Source of the DNA: Sipunculus nudus
Taxonomy: Eukaryota; Annelida; Sipuncula; Golfingiida; Sipunculidae
Length of the DNA: 64,000 nucleotides
Direction of reading: 5' to 3'
Assembly: GCA_026874595.1 (NCBI GenBank)
Contig: CM049311.1
Span: 21,382,676-21,446,675, forward strand
A model generated the notes under the pieces. It had not been told where the DNA came from. It saw only the letters and a program-made list of their open reading frames with translations, and made no database searches. Below, in pieces: positions 1 through 13,100 of the stretch. The position numbers and the translations under genes were made by a program. Position 1 is the first letter of the stretch; every line of letters starts with the position of its first letter.

Positions 1-1000
1 CCAATAAGACACTAAACTTGTAGCAATTGCTTCAAAGAATGTAACAGTTATGAATGTCCAAAACAATTCAAAAGGCATGATCAGGTTGGAGAACTCTCAT
101 ATCAGATTTATGAACATGCAAATGTAAAAAGTGCATGTCCAATTTGTTTTAATTATCAGCTTGCTATTCAATGAGGTCAGCAGGGTAGGTAAATTGCAAA
201 ACCTAAAAGAAAAGAAATGCAGAAAGCATCACTAAGAGTCTTGTAATCAAATAAAGCCATCCTAAATCCAGAATATGAATACTAAATATAATAAAAAAAC
301 AGACCAGTGGTTTCGATATTAGGCAGCCTTGAAGTGTGACAATGGCTTTTTCATGGAAAACGGAGGTTTTCCTTAATATTTTGAAGGAACAAAGTCCTAG
401 TGACCCAATTTTCAGTATGGTAGGAGATTTTGGGGACATCTAACTGTATGCAAAATGTTGGATTCATAGTTCCAACGGTTTCAAAATGTGCCCTGTTAAC
501 GGCCGGCCGGCCGACTTATATTCAGCTGAGCTAAAAATGTTATGGCACTGTCTGTGTGGAATGGTTACAGGAGTATGAAGTAGCTCATAGAAAATGAAGG
601 TAGCTCATAGAAAATGAAAATATTTGTCTGTATTTAAACAATTTTTTTCTTCAACTTGGACAAATACTGTTGGCTTCATATTTGCAGGATTAAATGTTTG
701 CCATTTTAACTTTTCTGTGTTTCACTAGGGTTCCCTTTTCAGGATCTCACCATTATGTAACCTTCACTAGCTTTAAATCAGTTGTTATATGAAGTATTTA
801 TATCAAACATCAGATGAGTGGAATTTTTGTTATGTAGTGGCAGATAACAGAAAAGAACTTTCAGCTGTTGATGATACAGACAGTACAGGCATACACATTT
901 TATGATGAAGAAAATATATGAAACATAAATCAAATCTTGCTGAAATGTGATTAGATTGATAGCTAACCATCAGATAACTTTGAATGAGTGACCGACTTAC
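1..1000. other. Left flank, importin alpha intron 11
   Basis: Non-coding on both strands as far as can be seen. No match to the missing importin alpha C-terminus. A short GGCCGG palindromic run sits near 500. Confidence 0.6.
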
Positions 1001-1176
1001 CATAGCATTCTTCTATCATCACAGCATAAGGGTTTGTTCCACCCAGCATTTTGGCATCCTGTTCACCGAGACGTAATATATTCTCCAAGCCGTTCAGGGC
1101 CACCTGGACAATCTTACTGTCCAGCACCGTCAACAAGTCACACAAAGGAGGGATGCAGCCCTGGTCAACAAGGTAT
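1001..1176 (-). CDS. KPNA6: Importin alpha coding exon 11 (ARM9)
   Basis: Residues 415-473. [20 protein letters not shown], then [20 protein letters not shown], then [12 protein letters not shown], which matches the family's NPY..IEE.YG block. Donor TATG|GTAAGT. The following exon, which should carry the helix after YG and the acidic tail, was looked for in bases 1-1000 and is not there. Confidence 0.95.
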
Positions 1177-4100
1177 CTACGTAAACCAAAAAGACAACTC
1201 AATTTTTAGTCTATCAACCAAACAAGGTAACTGGATTGGTTACAGATAGTGTTCAGAATCAGTTGAATTTTCATGACATCAGTAACAAGTGCACTGCAAA
1301 CGTGCATAATATGCCTGTTGTGTATCTGCTGAACTCTGACCTCATAAAATATGCGTACATTTTGATGAGAAGATAATTCAGGTGAGAAACTCTAATGGTA
1401 AATATGTATAATGAGTTTCATGAAAATCCATAGGATTTTTGTTAGTCACCAAGGTGCCTCCGAAATGCGGTGACCTCTGACTTCATTAAATATGCATGGA
1501 TTTTGCTGGAAATCAAACTTAGATATTTCATTGATTAACATTTCTGAAGAGTTTTATCAAAATCATTCATATTCTTCAAAAGTTATCGCAGCGAGACCAC
1601 AAAGTAGCCTAGTGACCCTTGACCTTATTAAATATGTTTGGATGTTGCCCATAAATGAACTCAGGTGAGATTGTCTGTTGGTAAGTAGTTATGGTTAGTT
1701 TTGTGAAAATCCATCAAAGCCCCGGTAAGTTATCGCAGGGACAAGTTAACGGACGGACGGTGGGTATACCATAATACTCCTGTCATATGGCAGGCGTATA
1801 AAACTGATCAACCTCAACCAACCGACAATGGGAAATAATGGGTTATTTAGGAGTATTAACTTTCAGACCATACATAGACTGGTGCACAATCTCAACTAAT
1901 AAGTAGGCATATCTTCATTCTATAGCCTACATGTCTAGAAAGTAACTTCAGAATTCAGTTTTTTCTAGTAAATAGAGACTTTTCTCTGGTTTGTTTGCAT
2001 AATGTATATAAAAGGACATTTTCTCACCACAAAGCCTGCAATTGATTATGGCACTGCAAGATCAATCATTGGATCATTTGCATCAACCCAACCGATCATC
2101 GATTACAATCAATCACTGTTTTTTTTCAACTTTTTAATGCGTATGAAGTCCCACTTCACATATAAATGTTGCCAACTGCTGATCTTGCTTAATCCCCTAA
2201 CATAAATCATTTCCTGTGTTTAAGTGCAAATAACTCACTCTTAGAGATGCAATTTTAAAGTTGGCAGGCTTCTCCTACTAAGTATGGTAACTAACTTGTA
2301 ATTATTAATACGGCAGAAACACATTTCAACCGCAGAAATCCTAAAAACTAACATATCAAATTTAAATTAAATGTAATTTAACTGTAAATAACAGACATCA
2401 ATTTGGAGTACCCCCTTTGATTAAGATACAACATAATGAATGATACCAAGAACAAATATATGAAGATAAAATCAATTAAAACTAAAATACTTTCATAAGA
2501 AAGTAAAAGAACACTGAAATGTTTTCTTCTCTAGACATACATAAAGAATTTGGATACTTTGGTTACAAATGACACATATTAAATTTATTTTGACCTGACT
2601 AGCAGATATTTCTACCATTTCTACATACCCGGTACAGGACTATCATATTTTACCCTAGTTTCTGCGCCAATGAGGTATTCCTACCTTTCTAATCAGCCTA
2701 ATTTTTATAAACTAATGATTTTTTATGGAATATTCAACAATGCCACTCCATGGCTTGGATGGTGGTGTTAGGTAGTCTGTAGAAGTGAAGGAAATAGAGA
2801 GGACCCAAAGAAAACCATCAACCTTGGATTCACAAGAACTGAACCCAAGTTGCCAGCATGGAAGCCTAGTGTTATACCATTTTTTACCAGCTTAATTTCA
2901 TGACCTCACCTGATCTGCTCAGGTGTACCACCTGATGTGGCGTTGGTTATCGCCCACGCAGCTTCTTTCCGGGTGCGGAAGTCGGCTTTACCCAAGATAT
3001 CAATGAGGACAGGGAAGATATTGGCATCTATGACTGCTTGAATTTGCGCTCGGTTTCCAGCGGTGATGTTGGAAATCGTCCAGCAGGATTCCTTTCGTAT
3101 ACTTTCCTTCTGGCTACTCAGCAGATGCAACAAACATGGCAAAGCTGTGCAGTTCAATATCACCTGAAACCAGACAAACCATTCAATGAGGATAGTGGTC
3201 AATTTTGCGCATGATCTGAAAAACATTCATCTGAAACTGATAATTTTCCAGTTAAAATGCTCTACCAAGCTGCCACCTGCATATCCAACCAGTGACTGCC
3301 AAATTTTAGTCAAATATTTTTTTTTCTGTTTCAATTTCAAAACTTGACTCATGTTGGGGGAGCCATGATTAGGGGAAGATTGACTGGTACCCTGCACTAT
3401 AAGGACCCACTCACTGTATGAGAGCAGCAAGCTGTAACAGCAGGGGGTGCCAGTCTAGGCCGGGTATTGTTAGTTATGGCAACTGGAGAGATTGCACTGT
3501 TGACAACTTCCAGTCAGGCAATATCAGTATAATAACAGAGCTATGATCGTTTTCTGTTTCCCCCGGAATCCTGATTCTTGTTTGTGAGTACCTGGGCAAC
3601 TGATTGGGCAATATCAGTATAATAACAGAGCTATGATCGTTTTCTGTTTCCCCTGGAATCCTGATTCTTGTTTGTGAGTACCTGGGCAACTGATTGGGCA
3701 ATATCAGTATAATAACAGAGCTATGATCGTTTTCCGTTTCCCCCGGAATCCTGATTCTTGTTTGCGAGTACCTGGGCAACTGATTGGTTGCCTAAGACAG
3801 GCCCACTGTATACTTATCTGTTGGTCAATACCAGTTCTCCATATTTCATCGATACAAAATTCACTCTACCCCCCCCCCCCCCCCATTACTTCAAACAAAT
3901 TTCAGGCTCCCAAGGTCAGAGATCTTCAGATGACCTCCTGGGATTTTAACTTGGACAAGTGTTTATGATTTGTGGCCTGTTAACACATACATGGCTGACC
4001 AGACATAGGGTGACTGCTTCAGCTAAGACAACTGTCAGTTACTAAAATGAACAATTAGTTCTTTAAAAATACTGACAAGTAAATGTAATATATTTTCCCT

Positions 4101-7100
4101 ACAACAGAATAACACATGAACTATGAGACAATCCCACCTGTGTTTGTATGTCATCACCTGTGACGATGTTACCGACTGCCCTCAAGGCTGCTGAGACAAC
4201 ACTTTGACTTGTGTGCCTACAATCAAAGACAGAATCAACAGCAATGTATCAATAACAACTGCCAGTTATGGTTAAATGGGAGCTAACAGGATACCTCTTT
4301 TCATATGGTCTTTCACAAAACTATGTTCCATGACCCCCCTTTTTGCAACAACTTTTTATAAACAGAGTTAATATTTCAGAGGGACTTGGGTTTATTTATT
4401 TTTTCACTTCTGCCCGATGTCAATTTAACTCTTAGATGGAACGAAAGCAAGGCTTACTGATAACAGTGTGTATGGGTCCCCCTCTCTTTGGCATTACATT
4501 AACAAGATTGATCATAAATGTTTTTAAGGATGCAGTAAGTCATCTGGTTCAGTAAATAAATTATTGCTGTTACATATCTTTGTCCACAAGAAGGTGGTGT
4601 AATTAAATAATTAAGCACACACTGACTTATGAACTATCTTTATGCTAATAGTGCCTAATAAATATTTTAATAAAAAGTAATAACTGTCTCAAAATACAAG
4701 AGACAGTTAAGGTATCAACACAATCATCAGAAAATCATCAGAAAGTTAGACGGTCTTCAAAAATACATACAAAACAAAACAGATGTTTAATCAAACAGTT
4801 CCCATAGTCAGCTTCATATGCTAAGAGGTTAACTTTTTGTGATTTTCACTTTTTCAGTATCATGTGAGGGTTCTATTTCCATAGGTGTATTCATTATTAT
4901 ATGAATTGTTCAATATGAATACAACATCGTAAAAATATACAAAGTATACCAAAACACACTAAATGAGTGGAAATTCTTGTCCACTTCTGGCAAGTTATAA
5001 AACAGATCTCATATAATTTATGATATCAACCTTGCAACATTATACAGACATAGATAACATACATGACTTAACCTGTGTATAATAGGTTTCTTATTCATAA
5101 AGGTTTTATTTTCAAGATGATATCCCTATCGCAAATATTGCGAATTGAACTGTCCACCACAGCCCATATGCTCCACCTGTTTAACCTAATTATTATAATG
5201 AGCCCCAAAAATGCTTCTACACAGGTCTTCGTGCCCATGGTTGTGAAAGCTGTTTACAAGACAATAATGACGTCACAAACGTTGATGACGTATGATGCTG
5301 CACTGAATGAAATCATCAACTGGAATTGCTGTTCTCCACTGATAAATACATCACAGTCATTGAACTGTCTTGCAATATTTTGGATTATTTGTCTCATACA
5401 AATTAGGTGCCAGGTAAAGACATTATTATTCACTTGGGAGTTGGAGGAATCACTTTTGTAACCTATGGCCTAAAACCTCTTTTGTATAAAAAAAATATCC
5501 CGGAAAACATAACAACATGGTTACTGGTAGAGACTACACCTGTTCTGTTTTGCAGAGCTCTGCTGAATTATGCAAATTTAGTGTTTGTCAGATGATTGAC
5601 GGTTTACATTGCAACAGTCACCTGATTGGTTGCTCGTTGGTCCAATGCTTATGATTATTCATTGAATGAATATGTGATTAAGGTCACAGTGTTCATGGAT
5701 AGGTCAATTTGATTCCATTGTGAACTATAAGCCAACCACAGTATTCCCTAGCATATTGTGTTTTGTATTCAAATATACAATTCTTACAGCTTACATTAAT
5801 AATTCAACGAGTCTCCTGCAGACGCCAGAGTCAATTACAGCTTGGATTTTTTCGTTAGGGCCATCTGAGAGGTAGGAAAGGGCCCAGGAGGTGTCGGCCA
5901 GCACGTCCGCATCTGTGTGGAAGAGGAGACGTGCTAACACAGGCAGGGCCGGGCTCACCTACAAAATCAACAGTAGTTTATGGTCTGAAAAATATGAAGA
6001 AAAGATGTGCTAATAAACGCAGGGCCGGACTCACCTACAAAATCAACAGTAGTTCATGGTCTGTAAAATATAATGGAAGAAGAGATGTGCTAACACAGCA
6101 GGACAGGGCTCACCTACAGAATCAAACAATAGTACCGTAAAATCTCCACTTAAAACCACACTTCCGATTAAAACCGCACCCAGACTTCGCCGAAATTCCA
6201 GGTGAGACACCGCAAGGGGCTCAAATACTAAGAAACCCCCTTTAAAACCGCACCAACTTTCGCTACAGAATGATTTGACAAAAGACACAATCAACCTATC
6301 ATCTAGAAATGAACACGTGTAGGTTGCGACTCGGCCATTCCTGTCCGCTTTAAAATTCCTTGGGCATTTTATTCAAACACATCATAACACTTTTTTGCAG
6401 GGTCACTCAAGCATGAAGTTTGGGAAGACGTACGGGCCGGTGAACCTCTGCCTGTTTATACAGATTTTATATTCCATGCCATATTCATGTTTGCTACGGA
6501 TTTGTCATTATATTTTGGAAAAAATATTCTGCTGATCCATTTCAAGTGACTGTATATTTTAATTCCAAAAGTAATATTTTGAAATCTTAATTTTTGATGA
6601 AAATTCTATTTTTTTGGAATTACTCGGAAGATTCAAATCATTTTCATACCGGTTACTTCGGTATTATCATCGTCACATCGTATATTGACATCGCTCCATG
6701 TCACAATTTCCTGGTGCGTTTGAAAACATTGCTGGTCAACTTAACTTAATATCAAAGTAACTGAAGTTACCTTGTCGAGGTACGCATGTAAAGGAAACAT
6801 AACGCTTGAAAACGAGTGATTTTAAGGTAAAATTAAAGTGGCCAGTCGGGGTAAGCAAGTTTTTTTCCTGAAGAAAGTTTCCCTGTGGGGAGCCATTTTG
6901 TCAAGGCAGTGTTCGCGCAAGGCACGCTGGGACGAAATAGGTGGCTGTTCTGTTTACCACCCACCACGTACAGCCGTTCAAAATATTCTTAGCAGAATAC
7001 CAGGGCGTTTCAGCACATGGCGACACTCAAACTTAATTTTAAAACGATCGTCTGCCACTGTGCGACTCTTTACGAAGTCAGCTTTTTATTCATTTTACGT

Positions 7101-10100
7101 TTTAAACAAATAATCATTGCTAAATAATGCCGCAAATGGGTTTAAAGTGGGCTTTTATTTCCATTTTGCTTGACCATGCCCAACGAAGTGGGCCCCTGTG
7201 TGTTACAGCAGGGTTGTTGTAAACATATTATTTGGTGACAATTACCAAGATTTTATAACAAGTTATATATCACACGAAAACTAATCAGCAATATTTAATT
7301 TATAAATAACAAATAATCATAAATAATACATATACACAAGGCTCCAATGCATGCGAGACTGCTGCTAAGAATGGCCTTCGAAAGTTGCAATATTATCACC
7401 CACTCGCCGGCCCAAAAACAATGTCTGTCAGGAAGGTATTCAGGAAACCCTTCTAATATAAACCGCACAGTGCTTTCAGGAAATCAACCCGATTTCAAGA
7501 TTTGAATTTCTTGATTAAACCGCGGTTTTAAGTGGAGATTTTACGGTAGTTCATGATCTGTAAACATAATACACTATACCAGTAGGAAGATATACCAAGT
7601 ATGTGATGTTTGGTTGCACAATTCGGACACTCAGGGACTGCTCACAGGCGCAATAGCCCATGGGTCTGTAATATGTCAGATGAACTTCCAACAGATATTG
7701 CATCAATCCTACAGTGTGCACTGTAGGAAACATGTTATCTATCTGTCTGTCCCTCTCTTTCACACATGATTTCAAACTGTTTGAGACATTACTCATAAAA
7801 TATTTTTCATCTCAATTATTTTAATTTAGATGGGATTATGTCCCCTACTAGATGTGTTTTTTAATGATGCCGTTTGTGTTGTCTTTAGAAGCCAAGGACA
7901 AAAAGACTGATTCAGCTTAGCTGTGATGATTAAAACTTACCTTGCTGAATTCAGGAGGTGGGTTCTTGCCTCGACACAAATTTGACAAGCACCACACGGC
8001 ATTCCGCGTCATTGACAACCGTTTAGACTGGGTCAGGAGTCTAAAAGAACGGAGTAAACACATTTAAACCTGCTTAGCACTGTAAAACAGCGGGGAATTA
8101 CCAGAGATGCCAAGATAGTTAAACCTGAAAGACTGGTTTAACAAACTTGTGTATACTCTTCCAAAAAATGTTGATAATTCTGTGCATTACAAAATCTTTT
8201 TTGCTTCTATTTCTTTTGACTTAAATTATTAACATATGCATATGCTACATTACATCGTAGAGGCCAATGAAATCATAAAGAACTTTTTACAAGTTGGGTA
8301 TTTGCAGGTCTTAAATCTATGGTAGCTCCAGCCAAAAATGGCAGTATTCAGCTTGAACATAGTTCTCTTATGTCCAAATGATATGCGATTCCATTGGTGT
8401 GAAAATGGAAGCAAATTGAAGCAACACAAGTTTCATGCCAAATGTAGGATACTTGCCATCTCTGAAATGCTACAATGTTTATTATAAATGGAGCACATAA
8501 ATACTAACCAGGAAGTTAGTTAATATACACAGACCACACTAAGTCTTATACCAAACAGTTAACAAAAAATTATTAAATCATCTGTTGACATCAGCTGAAG
8601 TAAATAAATTACCATAATTGAAATAATTTTTTTTCAAAATAAGATGTTACATATTAATTTCAAGCATCCAAAATTATGATATTTTTTTGGGATTAAAATT
8701 TGGCTATACCTTAAACCCCAAGTTATATTGCAATAAAACTCTCACTCACATGTGACAACATTTATAAAAAGAGTATATGATAACACATAAAACGTGACCT
8801 CATGACAACACTCCCGAGGCAGCGGAAATCTTACGCTTCTAATGAAGCAACTGATTTTCACGCTGTCAGCTTTGACCGTTTATGATATATTTAGACACCA
8901 GATGGCGGTTCGTTGTCCGCTGAAAAACACTTGCGTATGATGTGACAAGCAGCCAACCCGATGCCAATAAACAATCACTCGACAGGCATACTGGCTCCGC
9001 CCATAGCTGCGCTTCAAGCGCTGTTTGAAGACAGTTAACGGTCGAATTTTAATTGTTCCCTATACATTCTTGCATCATCAACCGATTCGATTCTGACAGT
9101 ATGACTGTGTTAGCGTAGCCATGTATCTGCTGTCTGCAGAACTGAAACGAGCCAGCGAGGTGTGCACGCAGCCTTTGTTGTTACGTTTCGTTTGAATTAC
9201 AGCTCACTGGCTGGGCATCCTATGTGCCCAAGGCCCTAAGCAAACCACGTCTTCGGCAATTCTCTCCGAGCCTGTGGCCTGTTGACATGGTTACCGGGAT
9301 GATGAGCTGTCACTCAAAACGAAATGAAAGTGATTGGCTCTGTGCATTCCTTACTTGGCCTTGTCTTCCAGCACAAGGTCTCATCTGATTGGACAAAAAT
9401 ACAGTGCTCCCCTCTGGTGTAGCAGTTCAGGAAACGAGGTCATAACAAACAAGGCTTACCATATAGGCAGTAGGCCTATAGTTAAAGTACTGTGTAAAGG
9501 GCATACCTCATGACCAGTCCCATTTATACAAAGTACCACTGTGTTGTGCACAATGTAATACTTCAGTAACAAAGGGAAATGTTTAATAGAAACTGGGGCT
9601 TAAGAAATCCCAGCAAAACTATAGCAGTTACACACTGAATGCACAAATACATGTAAAAAGACAAAACAATTTCTGAAATAAAATTTAAATATAACAATGA
9701 GGCTTGTTGAAGTGAAAATTAGAAAAAAAGTGCACTCACTACATCATAATTTACAATAACAAATTGCACAATGCAAAACAGTGAAAGATGTAGATCTTTA
9801 ATCATGTTCAGTACCAGTCACTTTGAAATTTCACAAACATATTAGGGGTATAATGTTTCATTTGATCATTATTGATGTTTATGAAATGTAAATAGTTAAT
9901 ACATTAATACATTTAAATATTCTTATGCATTAAATATTTAATTTTGAATTGAGTGTTTTTATATCCTAAAGAAAGGTTTGGAAAATTACCACCTGCCAAA
10001 GGTAAATGATTATTCAGCTGATAACAAAATTAATGTTTCACATGGCTGAAAATAAAACATAAAAATCCCCACAATATGTACACATTTACTCACTGGACAA

Positions 10101-13100
10101 GCGGCCCTAGGATGCCTTCATTGAGTACGAAGTCTCGGCACTGGGGGCTATCCCCTGCTATGTTGCCTAAAGCCCACACCGCCTAGCAGAGAGACAGTTC
10201 AATGTGTAAGTACCATGCCACAAGATGCATTAGAATTATACCACAAGATGGCGCCATCTGCTGGACTAACCTGCGGTGTCAGATCAACTGCATGCCTGTG
10301 CCATATCCAAAACTTCCAAGAAATACAAGGAATGAAGTGAATACAAAACACTGAGGTCAAAACAAACCGGATCTGTTCTTGTAGGGAAATTGTTAATTGT
10401 AGCAAACAAGGTTATTATATACAAATTGGGCCAAATACACCCACAGGTATAGAAGTACCAATTTTTCCTCAAACATACCTGCCCCTTATTTGCATGATGT
10501 AATTAGAAACAGACTATTCGGGCTTAAGTAGCTGCAATTTGCTTGTTAAAAAAAAACAGAGAACCAATCCATGCAAGGCATCTAAAACACAGGATCAGCT
10601 ATGTGCAAAGTTTAAGATTTCATATTAGGGCTCATCTTTTCAAGTCATTCCTGCTCAATTTGAAACTCAGAGAGGGTTCAGCAAAAGTTCAAAATCTGCT
10701 GGTGCATCTTGCTTTTAACATAATTACAGGGATTGTTTTGCGTCCTTTTGATTTTGATTCTGAGGCTTCATAAAAGGATCATTTAGTATTTTGTATTACC
10801 ATTCTAGGGATCAGCTGGTATTTGTTTTACCCTTCAAAGGATATTCTGTTTTACCCTTAAGTGATCAGGTATTATTTGTTTTGCCCTTCAAGGGATCAGC
10901 TGGAATCAATATTTTTCCTAGTCTGGGTCACCAGGGACTTGTTTTGACCTCAGAGTGTGGCTAAGAAAGAAAGAACAAACAACACTGGGAGAAGCATGGT
11001 GAACATGTCATGTGACATAATACGACCCTGATAAAAGGATCATCCAGGAAAGCTTTAAGTATTGCAACTGGATGAGGCTCATCCTTGTGTGAAAAGATGT
11101 ACATTTAAAAAAAATGTACATGGGCCTCTGGTTTCCATGTATTATATTTAACTCAATTACCATATTTGAATAAACCTGGGTCAGAATTACTTACAAACCA
11201 AACATGTAGGTCACCAATTCTGGTGTGGCGTTAAATTTCAATATATATATATAAATATATATATACATATAAAATTGTAATGTAGATAATTGTTTTCAGT
11301 CATCTGTTGACAGAAATATGTGAACAGAGAAATAACATGCTCAAAAATACCAAGCTACAAAACATTTTTGAGACCAATGATTAAAAAACATGCAAGTTAA
11401 ATATACCCTGCCAGTTCATGGACAATCACCTTAGTTCAGCATGACTGATGGTCAATATAATTGGAGTGGGTAAAACTTACCCCCCCCCCCTCTTCCTACG
11501 TTCACCTGACATTCCACACACCATGCCTCTCCTTCAGCTAAACACATGCAATAAATATTAATCTTACTGCAACAGTGGAACAAGTGCCCCCTCTTGGAGC
11601 ACATAGTCGCGGCACTCTGGGCTGTCTCCAGCGATATTACCTAAAGCCCACACAGCCTACAAACACAATCAATAGTAGGTTATGAAGTCTCATAAATATT
11701 CATGCAGGTCATTAGGCATGAAGAAGTAATCCTGCAGCAAATGGTTTAGCAAACACTGATAAACAATGTAGCCATGACCATTGGAAGCATAAAGAATATT
11801 ATTTTTTTCATTTTTAAAAAATACACCTAATTAAAATTCAAATTCAATTTAAAATTTAATATGCTGCAATTTTTATTAGTTGCCATTAAGAAAAACCAAG
11901 AGAAAACAGCATTTCAGCTGCAGTCCCAGTTCCTTGTGCCACTACAGACATATGCATTTGACTTAGTCAAACACTGCATGGCTGGTCAGCAGAATGAACT
12001 CCTCTGAGACAAAGAGAAATACTTGGAAAATACAGAAAGCTGGAACATTTGGCCATGAATTCAGCTCAATTCATCTGACCCTGTGGCCTTAATTCCAATT
12101 TATTTCTTATTCATCCTTCATTTTCAATTTTATCAATTCATATAATTTCCCCTTCAATTACAATTCAATTTAGAATCTGTGAGCAAGACATGCATATCCT
12201 CTTCAACAGGAGGCTGTGTAGGGTTATTTATATTTTAGTTTTCAGGTAAGTAAGCCTGACGGGAAAATGGAATATACAACATTGAATTTCATTTTGCTGA
12301 AAATGTAGACCTTCAGTGTAACTTACAGCTCTAATATCCACATTCTAAAAGAAATATACTTAACATTCATTATTTTTTTGAAGAGTTCATATAAAGAATC
12401 ACTGCAACACTTCAAGTATTTTTTTTATTAATAAATTCTTAATTCTGTTATTTGTTACTAAATCAGCCATCCTGTGAATCCATATTTCTTTTAAAAGTTA
12501 GGGGATTTGAAACTTCTGGAAAATTGATGACAAGAGAATATATAAGTATCAACAGTACTTCATTAAATGCAGATATAACCACACAGTCAATTCCAAAAAT
12601 GTATGTGTCAGGAAAATGTTTCATTACCTGTTCTTGCACATCTTCAAATTCTGACTGTAATAATCTGACAAATATTGGCACCGCTCCTGCTTCTATCACT
12701 ATCCTCGTCTGCATTGACGTACCAGATGCTATGTTTGTCAAAGCCCATGCAGCTTCAAACTGTCAACAATATAAAAACAATACAACAGACAGTCCCCAGG
12801 AGCATGGGCAATACGTTTTGTTTTAGTTTGCTGTGTTGGAGTTCAGTGTTGCATGGAATATCAAATGAAATCAGACGACCATCTGGAAACTCTTGCAGGG
12901 AGCTCATTGTCAAAGATACTGCAGGTTTAAAATGTTCAATCATCAGAGATGTAAAAAATCTGACCTTTCACCTTAACATAAAAGACTTGAAAATTCAGTG
13001 TCAGTCATTGCTGACAGGTGCTGCCAGTGTGATGGGTAAAGTTGATTAAAATTAATTATAAACTTATGTAATTCCCATTCACACTTTTCTTATAAAATAC

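Noticed and set aside
3474-3779. Minus-strand 101-codon ORF with three 30-residue repeats
   Set aside because: Explained by a 90-bp tandem repeat within an importin alpha intron; the repeat length keeps the frame open by chance.
12452-13049. Overlapping plus-strand ORFs of 124 codons each
   Set aside because: They are antisense shadows of importin alpha exon 5 and adjoining intron; the minus frame carries the conserved ARM2 sequence.
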